17,623 nucleotides of DNA, taken from NCBI GenBank assembly GCA_937910305.1, contig CALEPS010000112.1:1-17623 (forward strand). The letters are read 5' to 3'. The DNA comes from an uncultured Bacteroidales bacterium (GTDB lineage: Bacteria; Bacteroidota; Bacteroidia; Bacteroidales; Paludibacteraceae). The position numbers were made by a program, and so were the translations under genes. Shown piece by piece: positions 11,701-17,623 of the stretch. Below the pieces are notes generated by a model. The model searched no databases. It was not told the origin of the DNA and saw only the letters and a program-made list of their open reading frames with translations. Position 1 is the stretch's first letter. Each line of letters opens with the position of its first letter.

Positions 11701-14217
11701 AACATGAAAGTTACTGTCACCTACCCTGTTGTGGCGGGGGACTTCCGGCTGGTATATACCGGCGGCGCAAATCCCCATCCGGGCAATGTAGTGAAAAAAC
11801 GCGCTGACGGAGTGGATATAGTAGATATGTATGTAGCAGCAGGGCAGTCCGACGCCCTCAAAGTACAATCCTGCACAGCAGTATCTGCTTCCAGCGTTAC
11901 ATGGGGAAGTCTTTCCGCCCCGACTTATGCAGAGGGCGTAGATTTCTCTTCTATCCTTTCCGCAGGCGGCACGGGCGTGTATAGTTTCACCATTGAGCAA
12001 AACGAGAACGGAACGGCTTATAAAATCACCAAAGTAGAGAAATACACCGGACGGTTCTATGTCCGCACCAACTGCGTCAATGACGACAAATGGAACTACA
12101 AAGACTCCAAAGATGCACACGCCATGACCTATTCCGAGTACTCTACTACCCTGACCAAGAAACCCTTCAGCCACTACTACGTCAAAGACATTCACGGTAC
12201 CAGCGGAAGCTCTGTCAATATCCGCTTCACCGTAGCTACGGAGAACAGCGAAGCGATCACGGATACGGTCTTTGGCGGCGAGACCGAAGGAGATTACAAA
12301 GACAACTGGGGAAATGAGAGCTTGACTACTACAGCCAATGTCCGCTTCACATACAACCAAGCCACCAACAAAATCTGGCGCGCCTACACTATCGGTCCAG
12401 AGAATGACAATTATATGGTATTGAGAAGCGGAAGCGGTGTCTATAAGTACAACAACGGGACAAAAGGAGCTGCAAGTACTGCCATCAAATTTAATGACAT
12501 GAACAACTGGGTATATCAGGTGGACGTATTTGCGGACGCAGGTACATATGTCAAACTGACAGCTCTTTTCAATAGTGTCACGCAATACATAAAAGGTATT
12601 GAAAGCGCCGGTACAGACGGAACAGAATGGAACGCCGACGACGCCGAACTACTTCTTTCCAGTTCTAAAGCAACCACAGAGCACATGCGAGTCACATACG
12701 ATTTCAAAACGGACCGTATGATTATCGCCTGGCTACCTTCAAATACGATTACAACAAACATCGATCTGGATGCTGACGTTTTATTGATCCGCAGACACCA
12801 GGAAGCCGGACAATCCATCACCATCTCAGGAGCCAACAAACTGCAATCCGTCAAGACCGTTTATGGCGTAATGCAGTTTGACAAGGACTACCTCAACGAT
12901 GTTACCAAATCGCGTTACAGCCGTGACCTGTACTGGATTTCCTTCCCGTTTGAGGTCAAACTGAGCGACGTATTCGGTTTTGGTACATATGGTCAGCACT
13001 GGATCATTGAATACTACGACGGCAAAGCGCGTGCGCAAAAGGGCTATTGGGCTGACAGTCCCGGTTTCTGGGAGTTCGTCACACCCGACATGCGCGATAC
13101 ATACGTCCTTGAAGCCAATAAAGGTTATGTGCTGGCACTTGATCTGGACGAATTGGGAGACGGCGACAACGGTTCTACTCTGTCCAATGTATGGAATAAC
13201 AGCGTCACATCCATTTATCTCTATTTCCCGTCCAGTACTACTATCGGAGACTTGGAGAATGTAAGTTCGGTGACGGTAGATGTGGACCAAGAAGGCTATC
13301 AGTGCACCATCAACCGCCATACTCAAGCAGAGAAAGACGCACATACAGACACGGACATCAACAAGAACCGTACCGTGGCGGACAGCTACTGGCACATGAT
13401 TGGTGCGCCGAGCTACGCAAACGCCGGGCGGACCTCGGATTTGGGAAATGCCATGCCTGAGACCACCATCACTGACAACCTGCTCTATGTCTATGAGTGG
13501 AACCCGACAACCAACCTGTATAATGTGCATAGTACGTCCTCTATGACGTTCGACGCAATGCGTTCATACATGGTGCAATACAACGGTGCCAATATCACTT
13601 GGACCAACGTGACGGCACACCCATCCGGCATCGTGGCACGACGCAGACAGAAAGCAGAAGATACCCGTTTTGCGGAATTCAGTCTGGATATGGCGCGCAA
13701 CGGGGAAAGTCTGGATCACACCTATGTCCGGTTAACAGACAAGGAAGAAGCGACTGCTAATTTCGACTTCAACCTTGATCTGGCAAAAGAATTCAACGGC
13801 AACCATGCCAACATCTACACCATTATAGAAGGCTATATGCCTGCGGCGGGTAACAGCTTGCCGCTATCCGCTACTGAGACGACCCTCGTGCCGGTAGGTG
13901 TGCAAATCAGCGAAGCGGGAGAATACACCTTCGCTATACCGGACGGCACAAGCGGTGTCGGAGTGACCCTCATTGACAACGAGACCGGTTCACGCACAAG
14001 CCTCAGCGCACTCGATTACACAGTAAACCTAACCGCCGGAGAATACACCAGCCGCTTCGTCCTGGAGATCTCGCCGGTACAGAATACCCCGACGGGAATT
14101 GGGAACGAAGAAATCGTAAATCGTATATCGTCCCATCGTAAATTATTGATCGACGGTATCTTGTATATAGTGCGCGACGGCAAGATGTACGACGCCTGCG
14201 GCGTAAGAGTAAAGTGA
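8740..14217 (+). CDS. Giant secreted repeat protein with InlB-type repeats (1825 aa)
   Basis: A very large cell-surface or secreted protein; no enzyme motif seen. Residues 1-47 form a long signal peptide (basic n-region with SSVSRRY, core LVLLITLLSLGVG, cleavage near VWG); a second ATG at 8758 is equally possible. About 187-282 is an Ig-like domain with ASH-type features (NTTVGSTKDETISF, GNKSASLTI). About 283-545 holds three InlB/Flg_new-type beta repeats, each ending in the pattern W or Q plus Y/H-A-x (TLYPKWDW, TLHAHWAA, TLYAQYG) with GYYFKGWYTEASGG in the third. Residues 546-1400 are further beta-sandwich-like modules, some like SusE/F-style starch-binding domains (KVYVYFYKNTSYF, NLRGVFNNWSS; inferred). 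About 1385-1600 contains YWISFPFEVKLSDVFGFG and ANKGYVLALDLDELG, which I believe recur in Bacteroidales giant proteins. The C-terminus (RKLLIDGILYIVRDGKMYDA) resembles a short T9SS-like sorting tail. It is likely co-transcribed with the small gene 42 bp downstream. Confidence 0.93.
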   Translation: MKNINIMKNIHSFIKSNCGIGGISSVSRRYLVLLITLLSLGVGNVWGNKGFNSSQAWNIQYYTSGNANNWLPVDGNDMGSTYNMGVMTNFYLKGCWVKTWSDNNWTTEKCRVYYWIDGGDSGSDYMLQYNSESNSNRTWTWDNDLNYNVIEKAGTTPGYHTLKLKWKLDEANDYQSSECGVQYIYPGFTTTSTSHTFANTTVGSTKDETISFGTHYGTALTTGNCAISGTNAGDFQVISINESGVTVRFKPTTAGNKSASLTITDAHSKTCTITLSGKTQYTVTYNKGTYGTGSDQTANKVYGTNLTLANSGYFTYTGHAQTAWNTNISGEGGTEYALNGTYSTEAAITLYPKWDWATYTITLAAGLGGSGSGSLTVTYNNSAINSGMTHNLTNTGYHLDGFYPSQESSLKVLNADGTFAASNVEGYISSGRWSHDGNCTLHAHWAANTYKITFDASTNSGTIINNGTSYEEGGARKITATYGSTVSGTMPTAQKNGYYFKGWYTEASGGSQVIDASGVWQNVGGYTNSSKEWKRAENTTLYAQYGTPTISATFSPASVLPLGTVTVTPSFDYAPEGSHILCYVLTTGGGDEMEVQPEFIRGDGYAVSFEAPATPGTYSVDIRLFNASDHSCADRETGLVSTYSHLNSFTVEASNAVTVQYKCGNVELRPSTTIYATSTQTSGAVTAPEIPGLVFSRWTTGANVSFAGGSTATDRTVSVNASAAGTLTAEYTQGPLFFKNTKNWDKVYVYFYKNTSYFTTNSSGSEGTGSNKDNTNFISGPYLMTLMEGTDEVYYYNGDIPANAATFAFTDKEMNNYNYFAGSTTTPCEVVRVTSVNANKPMIVPVGNGALWNQKKARYYGHDEAPILMDWGYNLRGVFNNWSSTKNEFTSTRLGDLSFTTTAYLDAANATYQWKVYNGNLGYGLSGTPTLTQASPTSSNLASYDANGYNLQVQSNIAGEYTFTLNYGLGTGTGNTNGASVESALTSNMKVTVTYPVVAGDFRLVYTGGANPHPGNVVKKRADGVDIVDMYVAAGQSDALKVQSCTAVSASSVTWGSLSAPTYAEGVDFSSILSAGGTGVYSFTIEQNENGTAYKITKVEKYTGRFYVRTNCVNDDKWNYKDSKDAHAMTYSEYSTTLTKKPFSHYYVKDIHGTSGSSVNIRFTVATENSEAITDTVFGGETEGDYKDNWGNESLTTTANVRFTYNQATNKIWRAYTIGPENDNYMVLRSGSGVYKYNNGTKGAASTAIKFNDMNNWVYQVDVFADAGTYVKLTALFNSVTQYIKGIESAGTDGTEWNADDAELLLSSSKATTEHMRVTYDFKTDRMIIAWLPSNTITTNIDLDADVLLIRRHQEAGQSITISGANKLQSVKTVYGVMQFDKDYLNDVTKSRYSRDLYWISFPFEVKLSDVFGFGTYGQHWIIEYYDGKARAQKGYWADSPGFWEFVTPDMRDTYVLEANKGYVLALDLDELGDGDNGSTLSNVWNNSVTSIYLYFPSSTTIGDLENVSSVTVDVDQEGYQCTINRHTQAEKDAHTDTDINKNRTVADSYWHMIGAPSYANAGRTSDLGNAMPETTITDNLLYVYEWNPTTNLYNVHSTSSMTFDAMRSYMVQYNGANITWTNVTAHPSGIVARRRQKAEDTRFAEFSLDMARNGESLDHTYVRLTDKEEATANFDFNLDLAKEFNGNHANIYTIIEGYMPAAGNSLPLSATETTLVPVGVQISEAGEYTFAIPDGTSGVGVTLIDNETGSRTSLSALDYTVNLTAGEYTSRFVLEISPVQNTPTGIGNEEIVNRISSHRKLLIDGILYIVRDGKMYDACGVRVK
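8800..8832 (+). repeat. 11-bp tandem repeat in the signal-peptide region
   Basis: Three 11-bp units begin at 8800, 8811 and 8822 (GGCGGTATCTC, GTCGGTATCCC, GTCGGTATCTT). They encode GGISSVSRRYL, the basic stretch before the signal core. A related 11-bp pair (CCGACGGTC at 8633 and 8644) lies in the upstream leader ORF. Confidence 0.7.
14111..14146 (+). repeat. Heptamer run inside the giant gene, before the sorting tail
   Basis: AAATCGT, AAATCGT, ATATCGT, CCCATCGT and AAATTAT follow in a row, encoding EIVNRISSHRKLL. This marks the linker between the last beta domain and the C-terminal tail, and follows the same AAAnnnn scheme as the other tracts. Confidence 0.65.
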
Positions 14218-14259
14218 AAAATAAAAGTTGGAAAGTGAAAGTTGAAAGGGAAAAAGAAA
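14212..14259 (+). repeat. Degenerate heptamer tract between the giant gene and the small exported-protein gene
   Basis: Units such as AAAGTGA, AAAATAA, AAGTTGG, AAAGTGA, AAGTTGA lead directly to ATG 14260. The purine-rich tract takes the place of a normal ribosome-binding region and bridges the stop codon at 14217. Confidence 0.55.
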
Positions 14260-14634
14260 ATGAAAACGAAACTTTGTATATTCGCTTTATTGATAGTTGC
14301 TTGTAGTGGCATGAATGCACAGTCATTCTCTACCGCCACGGAAAATAGTGCTATTCAGAGCCACCAGATCATGCAAGCAGGTTCTGCATATGATGGCACC
14401 GTCTATGCGCCGTTTGACAATACCGTTCCTTCGGAGCAAAGCGCCGTGGGAGCAAGTTATTCGCCCGCCAAGGCACCCAGTGGTCCGCGCAGAAGTTTCG
14501 ACAAACCCACAAACCCGGGAAACCAGTCAAACGACTATCCCCTCGGAGACGGATTGCTGCCGCTCATGCTCATGGCGCTCGCCTTCGCCGGAGCGACTTA
14601 CTTCCTCCGCAAGCGCGAAACAGAAACCAAGTAA
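14260..14634 (+). CDS. Small exported protein with C-terminal P-L-G-D / helix / basic tail (paralogue 1)
   Basis: A 124-residue protein. Residues 1-22 are a signal peptide (MKTKLCIFALLIVACSGMNA). The middle has SHQIMQAGSAYDGTVYAPFD, then NTVPSEQSAVG, nearly the same as in the gene at 14900. The C-terminus is tripartite: YPLGDGLLPL, a hydrophobic helix (LMLMALAFAGATYFL) and a basic end (RKRETETK). Known tripartite tails of this layout (LPXTG, PEP-CTERM) are processed by sortases or exosortases; I believe P-x-G-D tails recur in Bacteroidales, but processing here is inferred. The ATG at 14260 is preferred to the TTG at 14242, since it gives the compact signal peptide. It sits 42 bp after the giant gene and before a strong terminator, so the two probably form an operon and the product may help export, anchor or chaperone the giant protein. 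Confidence 0.85.
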   Translation: MKTKLCIFALLIVACSGMNAQSFSTATENSAIQSHQIMQAGSAYDGTVYAPFDNTVPSEQSAVGASYSPAKAPSGPRRSFDKPTNPGNQSNDYPLGDGLLPLMLMALAFAGATYFLRKRETETK

Positions 14635-14648
14635 AGCATGACAACCTC

Positions 14649-14689
14649 ATAGCGCCACGAAGCACTGTTCTTCGTGGCGCTATTTATAC
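14649..14689 (+). terminator. Strong rho-independent terminator
   Basis: A perfect 14-bp stem (14649-14662 with 14670-14683; core AGCGCCACGAAG) and a seven-base loop close the giant-protein operon. Confidence 0.93.
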
Positions 14690-14735
14690 AAATTTATACA
14701 AAAGTACAAAAAATATTGAATTTTCCGCAAAAAAA

Positions 14736-14767
14736 TTTGCGTGAATAAATATTTTTTTGTACTTTTG
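14736..14767 (+). promoter_or_regulatory. Consensus Bacteroidota promoter for the second small exported protein
   Basis: TTTG (14736-14739), 20 nt, TACTTTTG (14760-14767): an exact match to the -33/-7 consensus. Transcription should start at about 14772, at the base of a hairpin. Confidence 0.88.
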
Positions 14768-14771
14768 CACC

Positions 14772-14899
14772 GTCTTTCAAAGAAAGACTGTCGTTTGGGA
14801 CTCCCAAAACTTCGCAATTTTGTATGTTCCAGTCCAAACAACGCCTACTGAAAAGGCGGTGTTTTGTCGTTATAGATACTAAATAGCGAAGTTTGAACC
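14772..14899 (+). ncRNA. Structured 5' leader RNA (copy B of the GACUCC / CUUCGCAA motif), candidate cis-regulator
   Basis: About 128 nt between the promoter and ATG 14900. In order: hairpin GTCTTTC/GAAAGAC (14772-14788); P1 GTTTGG (14793-14798) with CCAAAC (14834-14839); unpaired GACTCC (14799-14804); P2 CAAAA (14805-14809) with TTTTG (14818-14822), loop CTTCGCAA (14810-14817); terminator-like hairpin CGCCT (14842-14846) with AGGCG (14854-14858) followed by GTGTTTTG; then GCGAAGTTT (14886-14894), the exact complement of AAACTTCGC (14807-14815), ending five bases before the start codon. The last pairing would compete with P2 and cover the translation start. This suggests control of the downstream gene by alternative folding; ligand or partner unknown. 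Confidence 0.68.
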
Positions 14900-15265
14900 A
14901 TGAGACACAGATTTACATATCTATTATTATTTATAGGCTTTGCCTATGCTTGCGCGCAAGACTACGGTTCGCAGGCGTATCCGGCACAGCAAGATTTCCA
15001 GAGCCATCAGATGATGAGTTCCGGCAGCGTGTATGGCGGCACGGTCTATGCGCCGTTTGACAACACCACTCCCTCCGAGCAGAGCGAAGTAGGCGCGCAG
15101 TCGCCCAACAGAGCCCCCGGCGGTCCGAGAAGGGGATTTGATATCGGTGGTGAATATGGAAGAGACGAGAAATATCCCGTAGGCGAGCCATGGATCCTGA
15201 TGGCTTTTGCCGCTGCTTTTGCCGGAGAAATAGCTCTCCGGAAAAGGAACAGGGCGAGAGATTAG
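14900..15265 (+). CDS. Small exported protein with C-terminal P-V-G-E / helix / basic tail (paralogue 2)
   Basis: A 121-residue paralogue of the protein at 14260. Signal peptide MRHRFTYLLLFIGFAYACA; conserved core FQSHQMMSSGSVYGGTVYAP, then FDNTTPSEQSEVGAQ; Pro/Gly/Arg-rich stretch RAPGGPRRGFD; tail YPVGEPWILMAFAAAFAG followed by EIALRKRNRARD. The tail keeps the proline-glycine-acid, helix, basic order but has Glu in place of Asp. Unlike paralogue 1 it has its own promoter and a structured leader, so the two copies are regulated separately. Its stop lies about 70 bp from the end of the convergent ATPase gene. Function unknown; surface location inferred from the signal peptide and tail. Confidence 0.82.
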   Translation: MRHRFTYLLLFIGFAYACAQDYGSQAYPAQQDFQSHQMMSSGSVYGGTVYAPFDNTTPSEQSEVGAQSPNRAPGGPRRGFDIGGEYGRDEKYPVGEPWILMAFAAAFAGEIALRKRNRARD

Positions 15266-15333
15266 AAACACAGCCTGCCTCGGGGCTATAAACGGAGGAA
15301 AACGACCTTTGACATAGTGAAAAAGACTAAAAA

Positions 15334-16536
15334 TTAGTACATCAACCCAAACAGCCACAACGGCAGTTTGCTACCTACAGGGTATTCGATGTTATCAGCT
15401 GCGATATAGGCAGCAGGTTCTTTAGCTATCTGCTTGCCGTCTTTGGATTTGCCTCCTATCTCGAATGAGAGTTCATGGTCGATGAGATAGTCCCCTGTTT
15501 TGCTATACTCAACTTGATGCGCATAACTCAATTGGTTACAGAAAAACGTCTCGCGCATTGTGCCGATATTTGGTTCCTTGAGCGATAACGCTTGCAGCAG
15601 ATTGGTGTTCTCCATGAGAATCTTATCCGGTTTCTGCATCTTTTTGACGGACATATCATCCGAATAGAGCAACCGGATGAGTTTGGCTTCGTGCAGGTAT
15701 TGCAGATAGGCGAGCATAGTAGTTCGGGCTATTCCTGTGAGCGTCGAGAGTTTGGTTATATCTACTAACATGGGCACTTCCGTAGAGATAATAGCCAGCA
15801 GGGCTTTCATCTTGCGGATATTACCGACATCAACCTTGCGGAGCTGCGGCAGTTCAATATTGAGCAGTAAATCAACGGTATTTTCTACGCGTTGATTATA
15901 AACCGTGAATCCTTCTGTTCCAAACGGATAATAACCTTGTTTGAGATAGTGCGGGAAAAACTCCAAAGGATGACATTTATCCAATACCTCATTGACTATA
16001 TCGTGACTGTTTTGCAGAATATCGGTCAAGGTGACACGCGGCAGAGTTATATTGTGGTATATTTGCACATATTCGCGGAAAGAGAGGCCTTGCATATCGT
16101 AACTTAGGCAACGGCGAGACAAGTCCGCTTGGGCGTTCAGTATATGCAGCAACGACGATCCTGTAAAGATCACACGCAGCGGTTTGAAGGTATCATAGAT
16201 TTCTTTGATATCCATGCTCCAATCCGGATAGGTGTGTACCTCGTCAATAAGCAGCAACTCTCCGCCTTGACGATAGAACTGCTCTGCGGTATCAATCAGG
16301 CTATGCGTACTGAAGTAGGAGTTATCCAAACGCACGTACAAAGATTTATGATTGCGGTTGTCCTGATAATGGATCTTTTGATATTGAAGCAAGAGAGTTG
16401 TTTTGCCTACTCCACGTGCTCCACGGATAGCTATCAATCGCGATTCACTCCAAGGAATATCATCCATAAGCGAACGAATAAATTGGGTAGATGTGTCTTT
16501 CAACAAATCTGAATTGCGTGTAAACAATGTATCCAT
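15334..16536 (-). CDS. AAA+ ATPase of the AAA_14/DUF4143 type
   Basis: A 400-residue cytoplasmic ATPase. Walker A is GARGVGKTT (residues 39-47), Walker B ELLLIDEVH (93-101), sensor-like VIFTGSSLL (122-130) and arginine-finger-like ADLSRRC (137-143). Residues about 250-320 form a winged-helix-like region (DITKLSTLTGIARTTMLAYL, then HEAKLIRLLYS), and the C-terminal part (GDYLIDHELSFEIGGKSKDG) fits the restriction-nuclease-like fold of DUF4143, with D and E-x-x-G-K positions that may or may not be catalytic. Such proteins are widespread and multicopy in Bacteroidales, with unclear function; defence or DNA-related roles have been suggested. It is a monocistronic gene with its own promoter, convergent with the small exported-protein gene and divergent from the next surface protein. 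Confidence 0.9.
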   Translation of the reverse strand: MDTLFTRNSDLLKDTSTQFIRSLMDDIPWSESRLIAIRGARGVGKTTLLLQYQKIHYQDNRNHKSLYVRLDNSYFSTHSLIDTAEQFYRQGGELLLIDEVHTYPDWSMDIKEIYDTFKPLRVIFTGSSLLHILNAQADLSRRCLSYDMQGLSFREYVQIYHNITLPRVTLTDILQNSHDIVNEVLDKCHPLEFFPHYLKQGYYPFGTEGFTVYNQRVENTVDLLLNIELPQLRKVDVGNIRKMKALLAIISTEVPMLVDITKLSTLTGIARTTMLAYLQYLHEAKLIRLLYSDDMSVKKMQKPDKILMENTNLLQALSLKEPNIGTMRETFFCNQLSYAHQVEYSKTGDYLIDHELSFEIGGKSKDGKQIAKEPAAYIAADNIEYPVGSKLPLWLFGLMY

Positions 16537-16562
16537 AGTGGTACGATTTATTAAATTCGCCG

Positions 16563-16594
16563 CAAAATTACAAAAATTATTTTATATACGCAAC
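16563..16594 (-). promoter_or_regulatory. Promoter for the AAA+ ATPase gene
   Basis: Minus-strand GTTG (16594-16591), 20 nt, TAATTTTG (16570-16563). The start codon at 16536 is about 25 nt downstream. Confidence 0.72.
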
Positions 16595-16679
16595 ACTTTT
16601 TCATAAAAATCGTTTTACACGCAAAACATTTCACACTAAAAACATCCATTTTAGTCTTTTTCAGTATAGTCGATAACAA

Positions 16680-16725
16680 AATTAGATAAATTATAAAAGT
16701 TAACGCATCAGTTGTAATTAGATAA
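16680..16725. repeat. Direct repeat AATTAGATAA in the intergenic region
   Basis: AATTAGATAA occurs at 16680-16689 and 16716-16725 in the AT-rich spacer before the second large surface gene. No clear -33/-7 promoter was found for that gene; this pair could be a regulator site or chance in AT-rich DNA. Confidence 0.3.
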
Positions 16726-16761
16726 TAATTAAACCAAAATACGAAAAAAAATAATAACACT

Positions 16762-17623
16762 ATGAAAAATAAACTTAATCTTAAAGGACAATTTAACAAT
16801 AGTCAAACAGCAGTCAATCCGACGGAAGTCGGACCTGCGACGGTGAACCGACGGTCAAGGCTAATGTCGGTACTATGTCTGTTCACCCTCCTCTCACTCG
16901 GAGTAGGACAGATGTGGGGGAAAACGATGAATGGTCCTCGCATTTATTTTGACAATAGTGCAATGAACATGACAACAAATCAGGTATATTTTGTTGTAGG
17001 GCATTCAAACTACTCACGAACATACGGTCCAATGACTTTAATTAGCAATACTAAGTTATTGTATAGGGATGTGTCTTCTGATGATAATCATTACTGGACA
17101 GATGCTACATATGTTGGGTTTATACAAACCGCCAACAGGTTCAATGATGGTTCTTGGGGACCTAGCAACTTAAACAATGCCTCTAATTATACTGCGGCCA
17201 ACACTTCATGGTCAAGCATTGACTGGCAAAATACATATTATTGTAAAGCTTCTTCTAAAGGAGGAGCATTAAGTGTTAATTATATTTCCGGCGGTTATGG
17301 CAGCATTCAAAAATACAATGCTACTCAAAAAGCAAAAGTAAGAAACACGACCGCTGTTGCGTATTCCGATGCGTCAGGGACACTTCCTGCCACTCTAAAA
17401 TTGAAAGGTACGTACTTATCGGGAGACGGTGCAAGTACTCGCTCCGAAATAACAAGTACCAGTTCAACGGATGCTGCGGCAAAAACCACTTACGGAGCTG
17501 TAGTTACCGGTCTAATTACTCATTCATATGCCTCGTTGAGTGGCGATTACAAATTTGAAGGATGGGGAACAAGCACTACTCCTTCAACCACAAACGCAAG
17601 TTATGAATATAACATTTCTGCCA
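16762..17623 (+). CDS. Second large secreted surface protein, N-terminal part (3' end beyond right edge)
   Basis: An open frame of 287 codons without stop to the window end. It begins MKNKLNLKGQFNNSQTAV, has a basic, repeat-encoded stretch (ATVNRRSRLMSV) and the signal core LCLFTLLSLGVG ending QMWG, matching the giant protein's LVLLITLLSLGVGNVWG. The long n-region before the hydrophobic core recalls extended signal peptides of large exported proteins. The mature part is Ser/Thr/Asn/Tyr-rich and beta-type (VYFVVGHSNYS, SYTAANTSWSS-like stretches), and the last visible residues (GDYKFEGWGTSTTPS) look like the start of an InlB-type repeat (F-x-GW). It is a paralogue, at least at the N-terminus, of the protein at 8740. 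Substrate or partner unknown. Confidence 0.87.
   Translation, partial: MKNKLNLKGQFNNSQTAVNPTEVGPATVNRRSRLMSVLCLFTLLSLGVGQMWGKTMNGPRIYFDNSAMNMTTNQVYFVVGHSNYSRTYGPMTLISNTKLLYRDVSSDDNHYWTDATYVGFIQTANRFNDGSWGPSNLNNASNYTAANTSWSSIDWQNTYYCKASSKGGALSVNYISGGYGSIQKYNATQKAKVRNTTAVAYSDASGTLPATLKLKGTYLSGDGASTRSEITSTSSTDAAAKTTYGAVVTGLITHSYASLSGDYKFEGWGTSTTPSTTNASYEYNISA

Noticed and set aside
11644..12585. Minus-strand ORF of 313 codons
   Set aside because: It is a shadow of the giant surface-protein gene and has no recognisable motif or promoter.
16551..16799. Minus-strand hydrophobic ORF of 82 codons
   Set aside because: It spans the ATPase promoter and the start of the next gene in AT-rich DNA; the Phe/Ile/Leu composition is that of random AT-rich sequence.

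Overview
The window looks like a Bacteroidales (Bacteroidota) chromosome fragment, probably from a gut or rumen metagenome. Evidence: the primary sigma factor fragment has Bacteroidota-type sequence; many genes are preceded by the Bacteroidota promoter pattern (TTTG at -33, about 20 nt, TAnnTTTG at -7); Shine-Dalgarno sequences are scarce; and there are large repeat-rich surface proteins with Bacteroidales-type termini. No rRNA, tRNA, CRISPR array or complete insertion sequence was seen.

Layout. Positions 1-1216 are extremely AT-rich and hold one minus-strand membrane-protein gene that runs off the left edge. It meets the 3' two-thirds of rpoD through a 29-bp perfect inverted copy of rpoD sequence, which looks like a fold-back or assembly chimera rather than a natural locus. 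From about 1246 the sequence is ordinary Bacteroidales DNA: rpoD fragment and terminator; a minus-strand group (short ribbon-helix-helix protein, exported barrel-like protein, compact RNase R without cold-shock domains); divergent promoters; and a plus-strand alpha-glucan phosphorylase (4614-7169).

Positions 7170-7845 carry no gene but a promoter-to-terminator non-coding RNA. A RelB/YafQ-type toxin-antitoxin pair follows (7846-8330) with a palindromic operator over its promoter. The second half is a surface-protein region: short leader ORFs, an 1825-residue secreted protein with InlB-type repeats, a small exported protein with a P-x-G-D / membrane helix / Arg-Lys tail, a structured 5' leader, a paralogue of that small protein, a convergent AAA+ ATPase (DUF4143 type), and the start of a second large secreted protein that runs off the right edge.

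Three threads deserve attention. First, a structured RNA motif occurs twice (7464-7515 and 14793-14839) with conserved loops and differing but paired stems; its loop can pair downstream, in the second copy with the sequence just before a start codon. Second, heptamer-based microsatellites of AAAnnnn form lie between genes and inside coding sequences, where they add peptide such as NDQMVN, including inside the RNase R catalytic domain; one tract is placed so that a gain of one unit would fuse a start codon to the ribbon-helix-helix gene. Third, the surface-protein genes share N-terminal DNA containing 11-bp CCGACGG-like repeats, and one copy is a detached leader ORF.
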